Origin: Azadirachta indica
Lineage: Eukaryota > Streptophyta > Magnoliopsida > Sapindales > Meliaceae
Reading direction: 5' to 3'
Assembly: GCA_022749755.1 (NCBI GenBank)
Contig: CM040440.1
Location: 9,473,269-9,537,268 of the forward strand
Length of the DNA: 64,000 bases
The notes below the pieces were generated by a model. That model was not told the DNA's origin and ran no database searches. It was given only the letters and a program-made list of their open reading frames with translations. This document shows, piece after piece, positions 38,601 through 50,619 of the stretch. Both the position numbers and the translations under genes were made by a program. Numbering within the stretch: position 1 is the stretch's first letter; the number at the start of each line of letters is the position of its first letter.

Positions 38601-39330
38601 TCTCTGTTTCCTTATTACCGCTTTGCTGAGCATCTTATTCATATGAACTTTCTTCTTGATGTCAAATCTTCATTTGTTCATCAGATATTGGCAAACATAT
38701 GGCAGTAATCTTTGGTTTTTGTTTCTCAGTCTTTGTATCACATTTTTTCAATACCATCCATAGTTTTTCAGTTGGATAGCTCTTTCCTAATGACTTATTA
38801 ACTTACTATTTTTTTCATTACGTTATTCCTAACAATCTCTATTTGAATCTATAAATTTTTACAGAAACTCAGGATGGATCCCCAAATAAAGATGAGATAC
38901 CTCTAACTTTGCGGATAAGAGCAGCGACAGCAACTGCTCTTGGGGCAGCTGCTGCTAAAGCCAAATTGTTGGCTGATCAGGAAGACAGGGAGATTGAGCA
39001 TTTAGTGGCCACCATACTTGAGACGCAGGTGATTCAAAATTTTTTTTTTCAGTTTCCCTTATACTTGTTGAATGACTTGCAATTTTAGTTGTATGCAGCC
39101 CCTAATTTTTGCTCTTTGCATGCATGCATCACTATTAGTTGAAGAAGTTGCAGTCCAAGGTTAAGTATTTTGAAGATCTGGAGCTGATGATGGAGAAGGA
39201 GTATACTGAAATGATGAAACTAAAAGAACGTCTTGTAGAAGAGCGGATCGATGTGTTACAAAGGACACTTAGTGCTGGTGTATCTAAATGGAGGGATTAC
39301 ACGAAATCCCTCTTTGGGAGTGTACTTTGA
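35674..39330 (+). CDS. SWI3A: SWI/SNF chromatin-remodelling subunit SWI3A
   Basis: Core scaffold subunit of plant SWI/SNF remodelling complexes, nuclear. Seven coding exons: 35674-35743, 35910-36466, 37270-37764, 38187-38347, 38454-38497, 38865-39028, 39139-39330; 560 residues against about 512 in Arabidopsis. The SWIRM domain spans about residues 25-115 (WFRWDDIHETERIALKEFF, PKIYKEYRDFIINKYREE, FLDQWGLINF). A Cys-rich zinc-binding segment lies at about 200-225 (CGNCGGQF, then CEKCFKNGNYGE). The SANT domain is at about 240-295 (AAWTEAETLLLLESVMKHGD, ISKLIELPFGEF). An Ala-rich helix (TALGAAAAKAKLLADQEDRE) and a C-terminal coiled coil (KKLQSKVKYFEDLELMMEKE) complete it. Met3 is an alternative start. 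The acceptor of exon 3 is a NAGNAG site, so a one-Gln isoform is possible. Confidence 0.94.
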
Positions 39331-39889
39331 TGAAGTTGTAGATCTATGTAATGTAAAGGAGCAGCAGTAGAGTAGATCTCTTTAACATGGATTTCCCAGG
39401 ATTCAGGTTTGTGGTTAATGTATGATAATTTTCTTGGAAAATCAATTACTTATCTTATTGTCTCCCTCTTTTCTCTTCTTGGTCGCAGTGCAATTGGGTT
39501 CAGAATTTGTCTACGTGCAATGAATTTTATAAAGTATTCTTGTAGGGAACGGCTTCTATCCTTTTCTTTAATTAATCAATTCATAAATTTTGAGTACAAG
39601 GATCTGCCGTAAAAGTTTTTGTTTAAAAGACTGCTATGTTATTGATATGACCTGGATGCTTCGTAGTTGCTTACAGAGGAAAGCTCTCGAAACTTGAAAT
39701 GTAAAGCTATCACATTTTCTCATTTCTTTGAAAACAATTCTGTACAATCTGATGTTTGCTCACATTTCTACAATCTATTCAATTTCACACTATAGACGGT
39801 GTACAAACACTCTAAAAGACACCACCAATCATTTCTGCCTTGAGTGGTTTTCAAGTTTAATCATATCCTGCTGTAACGTATTAGGGTGG
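39331..39889. other. Convergent 3' region between SWI3A and the ACR gene
   Basis: 560 bases between two stop codons on opposite strands, presumably filled by the two 3' UTRs. No further gene is visible. Confidence 0.5.
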
Positions 39890-42065
39890 CTAGGAGCAAG
39901 ATTTGATGAGTTTGAAACTTTGTAAGCTTCGTCCCTTGAAAAAGTTTCCAAAGAAGAAGCTTCTTGCTGCCTCCTGAGGAAGTTTCTGAGGCACATTCAG
40001 GTTCCCTTTCACCTGTAGTCTGGTTTGTCCCATTTGATGCTGGATAGAATCAACAATTTTTTGGTCAACAGGATTTCCAGAGGCATCCGTGACAAAGAAA
40101 GTATCTTTTGCTTTCCCACACTTTGTCAATATCTCTGCTCTTCTAATACACAAACCATTCTCGCGAAGTATCCTGGTAATATGTGACAGCAGGCCAAACC
40201 GATCATCTGTGTAAAGTTCCAATTCCAGGCCCTACATCAAAACAACAAAGATTCTATCATCAAGTCTTGGAGATTATTATAGGAAAGTAATTGATCATGC
40301 TATGAAACTAACCTCTGACGATCGTCTCTCGATTGCTGCTTCAAGACAAGCGATAACACGTTGTCTTTCAGCTTCTGAGCTTATAGGGAATCCATCAACA
40401 TGTTTGATATAATATTCCTACAAAAAATTGGTTTGGTTAAGCTAAAACTACAGGCATAACAAGTAGTATACGTGAAAATGTTCAAAGATGTAGTTACCTG
40501 ATAAGCTTCCATCCTTCCTGTGATGACCGTCCCATGGTAAACCACATATTGCATATCTGTTAAACTGCATACAGTGTCAAACAATAACTTAGGCCTATCC
40601 TTAGACCTTATAATCACGGCTGTATAATCTCTATCACTGCAATCCAATACAGTTACATGAGGTCTTGAACTCGTATACTTCAAACTTTCAGGCCTCTCGA
40701 AATCTCTATCTGCAAACAACATCTGGTGTAATCTTCTTTCTTTGTGCATTACTCTAGCTGAAGAAATGGACATTCTCGGTGTCATGAAATGGCTGTTCCC
40801 TCCTAGGACATTGCAAAGAAGCTTCTTAATCTTTTGGATCCTTTTAGGGTCTTCAATTGCAGAGCCGGATGATTGGTCTGTGACATGAAGGACAGCTGCA
40901 GCTTTGGCGTTGTGTGTCCATATTTCAGCACTTACCACATTGCAGCCGTGGTCTGTTAGAACTGCTGATACTTCTGATAGCAATCCTGGCCTGTCACAGC
41001 CAGTTAATTCTATTGTTGTATACTCCTTGGAGGGCACCACACCAACAGAACTTCTCATTGAATTTAAGAAACTTGCATTGGTTTCAACAGTCTGAAAAAT
41101 TGAAGAAATGAAGATTGTCAACTGAGATTTTCAAACTCTAGACTTGGGTTTATATTAAGAACATAATGTTGCTTACCGTCTTTATATAACTGACGGTTCC
41201 TTTATCTCCAATCTTGTTTCCATCAATGTCAGTGACATAAAACACTGAAAACCAACCAGCAAAATCAGAAAGTTGATGGGAGCAAAGGCATAATGTCTGT
41301 GAACTTCTAAAAGATTCAACCTTACCATCCATTAAATATCCTCCATCAGAAGATATGTAAGCTTTGGTTATAACGAGGTTGAGGTCTGTTAGAAATTGGA
41401 TAACTTGAAGCAATATACCACGCCTGTTGACACTATCAACCTAAGGAAGCACATACCCAGTTCAATTTTCAGAAATATCAAATCTTAAAAAAGCACACAA
41501 GCCACAAAATCGAAGAAAAACAAAGTTAATTTGGTAAACAGATCCGTTCACTCATCAAGGATTTGTAGTATTTACCTGTATGACAGTGGCATGCTCACAG
41601 ACATCATTGTCAATCACTACTCTGCAACCAGAAAATAAATACATGTAACCAGAAATTAAAGTGAAATACATAATTGACATCTAACCAGAAATTAAAGAGA
41701 GATACATAATTGACATGGAACCAAACCCTTGACATAGCCAAATTAAAGAAAAAACTTGTTATAAATAACAAGTAAAAGCTGCAAAAGGTGAAAAAGACGC
41801 AACCATTTGTGACCTGTGTTTCAAAATTCATCATAAATCCAAAAATTAACTGCAGAAAAACTTCCAATATCCGAAAACCACGAGAGTATTTAGAGAGAAG
41901 AAAACAGAGATAAGAACACAATAGATTCTCCAGAAACCACTAGAAATCAAAATTCTCTCCAACCCAGAATCTCAATTCTGCATATAAATCCATGAGCACG
42001 TGAGAGCGAGTGTTACACCTTGGTGGGTTCATTCTTCTGATAAGCTTTGCAAACTCATCATCCAT
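39890..42065 (-). CDS. ACT domain repeat (ACR) protein with four ACT domains
   Basis: ACR proteins are plant-specific, GlnD-like in domain type but without enzymatic domains, and are thought to be amino-acid sensors or regulators. Seven coding exons: 42065-42019, 41621-41576, 41440-41326, 41244-41177, 41091-40498, 40417-40313, 40231-39890, all GT-AG, giving 438 residues, close to ACR4/5/6. The N-terminus carries the family signature [20 protein letters not shown]. Four ACT domains begin near [59 protein letters not shown] and [20 protein letters not shown]. The tail ends SFKLIKSCS, resembling the ACR4/5 tail. Assignment to ACR4, ACR5 or ACR6 is not settled, so no symbol is given. Confidence 0.93.
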
Positions 42066-43282
42066 TGCCAAGCTTCCCAAATCTCCAGAAAACCAAGACA
42101 GAAAATCAAAGAACTTCTAAAACGCAGCGGTGATATTTTACAAGAGAGCGAACGTGACTAGAAATTGAAAACAGCGTCTCGATGTTTAATCGTTTTATAA
42201 GTGAAAAAGTAACGAACTGACTGTTAATTTGCCCAGAAAATAACGTGCAAACACAGTGGCGGTTACGCGTGAGCTTGTGATTGGATAAAAGTAACACTTA
42301 GGATGTTACCCTGTAATAAATAAATAAATAAATAAATAAATAAATGAAAAAAAAAAGCTGACTACGGGATCTAATATTCAGTGTCTTTTCATCTGTATTG
42401 CGCTGATATAAATCCACGTGGGAGTATCTATGAATCAACGTGGCATCGTCGTAAGGAAATTACGCGCTACTTGTTCCAGAATTGGGATAATAACATTTTG
42501 GTCCCTAATATTTACCAAAATAACAAATAAGGCAATAGTTTAGTAATTTTAATAAATTCGTTCTTAGATTTAGTTATTTTTTAGTTTCATATGTCTTTAT
42601 TACTTATTTAGATGAAATTGTTAAAATTGAATAAAATATATTCTAATTTATTATTTTAATGATTTTTAAAGACAAAAGTATTATTATTTCATATTTTTTC
42701 TTTAATTTTATTTGAACACAAAAATAAGGACAAATAATATTAGAAATATAAATTTTTGTACAAATTAATGTTCTATAATTATATTGTTCTCACATGTCCT
42801 TTACAATTTATTTATTTTTAATCATATAGATTTTCGTTTACTTTCTTGAAAATATTTAATAGTGACAATAATATAATATTATCACATCATTGATTTGTAT
42901 AAATATATGAACAAATTTATGTAAGAATTTGTATATATAACAAGCATTACTTTAAGCTAAAATGAAATTAACAATGTATAAAATTATTTTTTAACTGGCT
43001 TAAGAGCAAAGGAATTTGACTATGAGACATGTTGTGCTTAGATTACATGAAAATCACCAAATTCAAGAAGTAGATAAGGTTAGGGATAGGATACTAAAGG
43101 CATATATGTATGTGTATATATAAAGAAAGAAAGATAGAAAATCGATGATGTTGAAACTTTGAAATGGGTTATCTAGAGTTTTTAGTTATCTTATTGCTTT
43201 CTTTAAAAGATAAACCAAGAAAGCTACGATAGTGATAGAGAAACTACGAACGTGGCAACATCAACTAGTGACAGTTGTATAA
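42066..43282. other. Upstream region of the ACR gene, AT-rich
   Basis: Leader and promoter of the ACR gene at the left, then AT-rich DNA up to the fold-back element. A (TAAA)n microsatellite occupies 42315-42345. No gene was recognised. Confidence 0.5.
42315..42345. repeat. (TAAA)n microsatellite
   Basis: About seven to eight uninterrupted TAAA units, about 250 bases upstream of the ACR start codon. Confidence 0.9.
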
Positions 43283-43291
43283 TTAATTTAT

Positions 43292-45483
43292 GAGAAATTA
43301 ACATTTTTTCCCCTAATATTTAGCCTAATAGATAAATACCTCTCTAATGTTTGAGAAAAGATAAATACTCCCTAACGTTTGAATAAATAGGTAAATACCT
43401 TAAGTTTTTATTTCTATTAGTTGGCCGATTAGTTTATTATTATTTGTGTTCCTTATTTTTTATATAATAATATTTTGAAAATATATTTTATTTCAATATA
43501 ACACTTTATTCCCTATTTTAATATTTTTCACAATATAATTTTTTTAAATAGAATAATTTAGTCCATATTTATTTTTTTTTTATAATATACTCAATACTAA
43601 ATATATTTTTAATTTGTTATATCAATAGAAAAATTGAAAAATAAAATATTATTAAAAGAATTTAAACAATGAGTTAAATTAAACTCATATTAAAATATTT
43701 TAAACTCATATTAAAATATTTATATCCTTTTTTTCTTTTTTCTACAATAAATTTGATATTTAATTGTTAAAAGAATTTTGAAATATATTTTAACATTTTA
43801 TTCTTATATTAATATTTTTATTTAAAAGATTATATTAAATTTATTATATTTTCTTGAGAAAAATTATGAAAATATAAATAAAAAAGTAAAAAAAAAAAAA
43901 TTTAGTGTCATTTGTTAATAGAATTAATAATTAAATATATTTTATATTCTTATTAACCAATATAATTTAATTTTAATTAAAAAATAGAAAAAGAAGAAAA
44001 TTTTTGATTATTTTTATTTGTAATATATATATGTAACATGTATTTATTATTTATATTTTTATTTATATTTTTTATATTTTTAATATTTTTTCACAATATA
44101 TTCAAAATTAAATAAATTTTTTATTTGTTATTTTAATAAAAAATTTTAAAAAATACAATTATTAAAAAAATTTTAATAATTAGATAAGTTATACTCATAT
44201 GCTAAAATATTTCTAATCCTTTACTTTCACTTTTATAATAATAAATATTTAATTATTAAAAAATTTAATTGAAATATTTTTTAACATTTTATTTTTACAT
44301 GTAATATATTTATTTTAAAAATTATGCTAAATCTAGTATATTTTTTAAAAATATATAAAAATATAAACAATAAATACATGATATATATATATATATTACA
44401 AATAAAAATAATAAAAAATTTTCTTCTTTTTCCATTTTTTTAATTAAAATGAAATTATATTGGTTAATAAAAATATAAAATATATCTAATTATTAATTCT
44501 ATTAACAAATGATACTAAATTTTTTTATTTTTTTATATTTTCATAATTTTTCTTAAGAAAATATAATAAATTTAATATAATCTTTTAAATAAAAATATTA
44601 TTATAAGAATAAACGTTAAAATATGTTTCAAAATTTTTTTAATAATTAAATAAAAATATTATTATAAGAATAAAAATTATGTTAAATTTATTATATTTTT
44701 TAAAAAATATATAAAAATATAAACAATAAATACATATTATATATATTATAAATAAAAATAATCAAAAAAATTTTCTTCTTTTTATTTTTTAATTAAAATC
44801 AAATTATATTGGTTAATAAGAATATAAAATATATTTAATTACTAATTCTATTAACAAATGATATTAAATTTTCTTTTTTTACTTTTTTATTTATATTTTC
44901 ATAATTTTTCTCAAGAAAATATAATAAATTTAATATAATCTTTTAAATAAAAATATTAATATAAGAATAAAATGTTAAAATATATTTCAAAATTCTTTTA
45001 ATAATTAAAAATCAAATTTATTGCAGAAAATAGAAAAAAAAAAAGGATATAAATATTTCAACATGAGTTTAAAATATTTTAATATGAATTTAATCTAACT
45101 CATTGTTTAAATTTTTTTAATAATATTTTATTTTTCAAATTTTCTATTGAAATAACAAATTAAAAATGTATTTAATTTTGAGCATATTATAAAAAAAATA
45201 TTAAATATGGACTAAATTATTATATTTAAAAAAAATTATATTATGAGAAATATTAAAATAAGGAGTAAAATATTATATTAAAATAAAATATATATCAAAA
45301 TATCATTATATAAAAGATAAGAGATATAAATGATAATAAATTAATCGGTTCACTAACAAAAATAGAAGTTTAGAGGGATATCCACCTATTTATTTTAATA
45401 TCAGGAGACATCTATCTTTTTTCAAACATTAAAGAGGTATTTACCTATTAGGCCAACGTCAGGAGAGAAAATGTCAATTTCTC
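43292..45483. mobile_element. Fold-back (long inverted repeat) element, Mutator-like target duplication
   Basis: The 2192-bp segment is close to a palindrome. Its left end GAGAAATTAACATTTTTTCC matches the reverse complement of its right end, and the similarity runs inwards for about 1 kb on each side (for example AATGTTTGAGAAAAGATA against AATGTTTGAAAAAAGATA). Flanking 9-mers are TTAATTTAT (43283-43291) and TTACTTTAT (45484-45492), eight of nine identical, as expected for a Mutator-type target duplication. Internal segments near 44395-44690 and 44740-45000 are also direct copies of each other. No transposase frame was found, so this is a non-autonomous element. Confidence 0.8.
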
Positions 45484-47136
45484 TTACTTTATTTTAGTAG
45501 ACAAAACCCATCATTTGATTTTTGGGTCTTTCTACATTTAATATATGTTTTAACAACGAACCACCTTCCATATTCATGATATTGGTGACGTTGACATTAA
45601 TTTTGAAGTTGTCTTCAATTGTAAAACAGTGTTAAATTAGTTGAGCTAGGTAGCTTCTATTATTACTGTCCTTCAGTGTGAGATTTAATTGCCGCACCTA
45701 CAATTTAGGTTTAGAATTAGGGCTATACATAATATTTAGACATGTGTGGGTGAAAAATTAGGTAGGTTTCTCTAATTAAAATTTGAAGTCACTCGCTAAT
45801 AGGTTAGTGATAAAATATCTTATTAAAGTTTCGAGTCTTTACATTAATGTTAAGATACATTTTTTTCAAATTAGGAGTAAATTTCGCTTAAATTTAAATA
45901 TATTTTAAATTATGCATGTAATTATATAATTTTGAGACTAAATTAATCATGAAATTGCAAGTTTTTTCGGGTTAAAGTAAAATCACGAAAATTAAAATGT
46001 TAAATCGTTGAAAATTTGTTGTGAATTTCTTTTAGGTAACTCTCAATAATGGTGAAAGTTCGACAACATTCACTAACCACATTTCATGTTAAATTTCAGC
46101 AAGCTCCTTTGCCTATTTTCTTCACGTTTTGTGGTTGTATTTAATGCTTGGAAGTAGGATGAAGTGGATGTCTATTCTATCATATTTTTATCGAGTTTCA
46201 TATGACTATTTTTTGTTGTTCTTTTTTCAATATTATCATGCTTAAATTATTGGCCATTAAAGCCTACTTTAACCCCTAAGAATTTAAACTTCCAGGCTTC
46301 AAACACCATAAATAAGATAATCATTAAAGTTATATGGTAAATTTATAACAGTTTGAGTCGTTGTATTCACGAATTTCTCTATTTATATCGTCTGAGATTT
46401 GGACGTAATTGAGGAATTTGTTGGGTTGAGAAAAAATTATTGTAATTATCATTAATTGTTTTGATTATTGTTGCTACATGACTGAGATACATGTTGTAAA
46501 GTAATTGCCGTTTTGTAGCTAGTTAGCAGTGGAGTGGAGTGGAGTGGAGTCTCGATGTAGAAAACAAATAACTTTATGGAGACAACATTATTTGGAGGCT
46601 CACGATGAATGTATATATATATAGTGTCATGCTTTCATTATGTAGTATTGATTCCATGCACAATTAATCCTTCCTTCTTCCACTTGATGTATATCTTTGC
46701 CAATGCTGCCTTTTTACTAGACAATTGGAGGCCAAAACGTGCTCATTCCTCTTACGTTTTGTTTCCCAATTAACTAGTTTGCATGCAAAATGGGACATTA
46801 ATTCAAGTTGCTAGCCGCTTGTTAATTCTTCAATTTGCTTTTCATTAGTTGGGTTTACTGTTTAGGTTTATCACGAGCAATCATGGTGTCAATTCCCAAG
46901 ATCCTGAGGGATCGAGTTTGGTCTCTCAATTTAATGAAATGAATTATGTTTTCGACTGCTCAAACAGAGTTGTACAAGGAGGTAGATGCTATTCAAACTT
47001 GAAAGTGGTTAGTAATTAAATTAATTCAATTGTAGCTGAACCCCACAAGCTACCCTATCAAATTCAATTTCTTTTTCATTTTCCCAGATAGAAAACACTT
47101 TCATATTTTAGTTACCTACACACTTGTCTGTGTAGA

Positions 47137-47346
47137 TTATTTCAGAACTTGATGCCCTGGGAGCTGGTTACACAGGTTGCAACGAGGAACTTTTCCTGGA
47201 GAGCCTTTTTGCATTAACGAATTAAGTCTGCATGGATTCAGGTGAATACCAAATGCACACTCTCCGAAATATGCACCAAAAACCAAGAACCCCATAGCAA
47301 AATCAGGGCTATCTTCTTCCCTCACTTTACCTTCCATCGATAACAC
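47137..47346 (-). CDS. Unrecognised small ORF (69 residues)
   Basis: I do not recognise this protein. The frame is balanced in composition, unlike the surrounding AT-rich DNA, and contains four Cys (ECAFGIHLNPC and RCNLCNQL). A second Met at position 4 precedes EGKVREEDSPDFAMG. No signal peptide or membrane segment is evident. It may be an exon fragment of a lost gene or a chance frame; no splice partners were identified. Confidence 0.2.
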   Translation of the reverse strand: MLSMEGKVREEDSPDFAMGFLVFGAYFGECAFGIHLNPCRLNSLMQKGSPGKVPRCNLCNQLPGHQVLK

Positions 47347-47740
47347 CCAAAATGTATCAAATTAATTTTTGGGCACTGATTCTGTTGCCTGAATAAAGAA
47401 GAACACATATTATTACATATTTATATGGAGAATAAAACTCTAGAATGATTCCCCACATTGGCTAAGATCGATACTAAATTTAAATGATAATCTTACTATA
47501 TATAATAATGAAGTTGATCCATTCTATTATGTATGTATATATTTCATTGTTTTCTGCTTACGTCTACAGCCACCAATCAACCAATGAGAGATAAACATAT
47601 GGTTTTTGGATTGTGCTACCATTTCCAGGTATACATATTTGATTCTTACTATTTATATATCAACCAATTAAGATTATCAGGTGTACTTTACAGTATCATA
47701 TCGAGATATGTAGCAGCCGCTTTCTGCAATGATTTTACTC

Positions 47741-47743
<3 letters not shown>

Positions 47744-47775
<32 letters not shown>
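47744..47775. repeat. (AG)n microsatellite
   Basis: About 16 uninterrupted AG units in intergenic DNA. Confidence 0.95.
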
Positions 47776-47776
<1 letters not shown>

Positions 47777-49324
47777 ATCCTGCATGTTGGGCAATGATTG
47801 TAAGCACTTCATTTTGCTTCCCCGGAGAAAAACATGGCATTCCCTTGGAAACATTTTGCAACTGCTTGTAAGAATTACTTCTACGTTTCCTCAAACACTT
47901 TTTGAAAGGTCCTTATTATTGGTGTTCTCCGAAATTCGGAGTCATAATTTTGCTTATTATATGAACCCTACCCTACCAACAGGCAACAGAAATGGAGGCA
48001 CAACTTTAATATTTTTAATTCTCAATATCATTATATAATACTAATTGTGATTTCAAATTATAAATAAAACTAGTATAACATTTCTATATATATATATATA
48101 TATAAGAACTAATATATATAAATTACTTTGTTTTAAATTTTATAAGATAAAAAAATTAACCGTTAAACATTGAATTAAAAAATTGCAGTACAAGACTAAA
48201 ATTTAGAAGTAATAGATAAGTATACTATGATGTTTCTATAAATATTAAAAAAAAAATAACAATTTTTCCTTTTTTTTTTAATGAAAAGAAAGAAAATTTC
48301 TTGTGATGTTAAAAAATAAACCTAAAATATTAACTTTGAGATGCATAAATTTTGTGTAAACTATTATAAAATATAATAGGTTATTTTTTTTGATATTTTA
48401 GAATTATATAATTGAGTGAAAAAATTCACAATAAGGGTAAATTTTGAGTTTGGTTTCACCTTTCCATTGGTTAAAAAATTTTTTTTTTTTAATGTTAAAA
48501 CAATCATTTTTCTTTTTTTTTTTTGTGTTGTTTGGTTAGTGGAGAAGGGTTTATGAGAATTAAAAAAACTTATTTTTATTCTACCAAGCACAAATTTTGA
48601 CCAATTGGCAGTAGAGATTTTTGAACTCTTAAAATGGTTAAATTATTTAAAATATCTTTTTTTATTTAACAAATTTTACATTATTTGTTTACAATATAAC
48701 CTTACAAATTTTTTTATTAAAATAATTACACAATTTTTTTGCAAAATTTATTTACAATAATCAAATAATTAATAAATTTTTATTAAAAATTTTACTTATA
48801 AAAGTTCTGATAAAAAGATCATCTTAAAAAATCTCTATTTAAAAATTTATATCAAATAACTCCTTAGTATTTTATAGTCCATTAAATTTAACATGAGAAG
48901 TAGAGGCAAGAAAACATAATTTTGCTATTTTTGAGTAATAGAAAACAAAAATGGTCTTAATGACACTAAATATCAATTGCTTATTAGATATACAAGGATC
49001 TTTTTTCCGCATAATTCTTTTTATAATTTTTATTTGTTCACTAAATATAATAATTATTGTGCATTAAATTTCATCAAGTGAAAATATTCAATATATCTAT
49101 TGACATGGTGATAGTTTATAATAAATTTGAATGTTCCGATTCTAATTCCTTGATTGACATATAAAACATTTCGATTGAAATAATTCATTTTTAAAAGGGA
49201 GAGATTTTGTTTATGATAAAAAATTCATTCATTTCAATTATTATTTTTTTAAAAAAAGTACACCAATTGAACTCAAGTATTCTATTGTATCAATAAGATA
49301 CAAAAACCTAGAGTTTGTTTTTTT

Positions 49325-50100
49325 CTTTTTTTAATTGAAATCTGAATATAATTATTCAGATATTTACAAACCGTTTTTTTTAACTTATATCTAAATATTT
49401 GTTAAAAACATATGAATAATGTTTGTTTCCTTTTTTTATTTAAAGACTAAAGTGACTAAAATTAAAATTTGACTGAAATATAAATTTGATTGATATATTT
49501 GTTTATTTTATCTTACATTTTTGAATATAAATATTAAGATATTTGTCTTTATAAAAATAAAAAATTTGAAATTAATATATTAACATATATATCCTAAAAA
49601 TCTTAAACTAATATGTTAAATTGTTAATATATATAAATGTTACATAATAAACTAATAAAGATATTATTGATAAATAAATATTCAATTCATATGTTTAGTT
49701 ATTGAGATTTAAGTTAAAATTTTTAACTAGATTATGTTTAGATATTTTTAATAAATATTTGGATATAAATTAAAAACCAAACGTCTCTTAAACATCTAAA
49801 TAATCATATTTAGACTTTAATCAGAAAATACACAGGCCAATAAAAATATTAACTTAATTCTGAATAATTAAATATTTAAATGAATTAGATATTTTATTTA
49901 TCAATAATACCTTAAATTTAGTATTTAATATTTATATATATCAACAATTTAATATATGAGTTTTAAATTTTTTAACATATAAATGTCAACATATTAGTTT
50001 TAAATTTTTTATTTTATAAAAATAAACTTTTTTTTTAATCATATTTAGATTTCAAGTTCAGATTTCAATCATATTCAACCTTAAATTGAAAAAACAAGCA
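49325..50100. repeat. Inverted-repeat (hairpin) element
   Basis: The left arm (about 49325-49750) and the reverse complement of the right arm (about 49770-50100) align over several hundred bases. Shared blocks include TATTATTGATAAATAAA, TTAAATTGTTRATATATATA and TTGAAATCTGAA near the outer ends. The ends are poly-T or poly-A rich and no clear target duplication was found. It is probably a decayed MITE or fold-back element. Confidence 0.6.
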
Positions 50101-50619
50101 CTATCTAATTTTATTTTATATTTAAAATTACTAAAAAACTATTTATCTCAAGGCAATTTGACAAAAATTCTAAATAAATGTCAACAAATCCTAATTTATT
50201 TGTCAAAGAAAAATAGTGTACGTCATAAAAAATTAATTAGTTAAATGAAAATTTTAGAGTAAAAAATTATTAATTTAAAAAAACAATTTTGAATTGTTTG
50301 ATTTTAGTACAAATTTTGTAGTTTTTGTTTTGATAAAATTGAATTCACGATTAACAAATAAAATTATTCAACTATTAATATCAAACAAAATTTTTAATTT
50401 CTTTAACTTAAAAGACAATTCATATTTAAATTGCTTACATGTGTTAAAATCAACGGCATCCACGTCGGCATAGACATTGGGCTTTGTTCCTTGGGCCTCA
50501 TAAAATCCAGGTCGGGTCTGTCTGAAGAGCCCAAGGTCTGCTCTTTCCCTCCCTGAAAAACGTTTAAAATACTAAAAACTGGAGGGAAAGAACCAACTCT
50601 CAGCAGCGTACTCTGCAAA

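Larger units (their letters stand above)
45493..50619. other. Intergenic region left of RMI1
   Basis: About 5 kb without a recognisable gene. It contains a (GGAGT)n stretch near 46521-46540, an (AG)n microsatellite at 47744-47775, a (TA)n tract near 48086-48104 and a hairpin-forming repeat at about 49325-50100. One minus-strand frame at 47137-47346 encodes a non-repetitive 69-residue peptide of unknown standing. The final 200 bases are the RMI1 upstream region. Confidence 0.5.
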
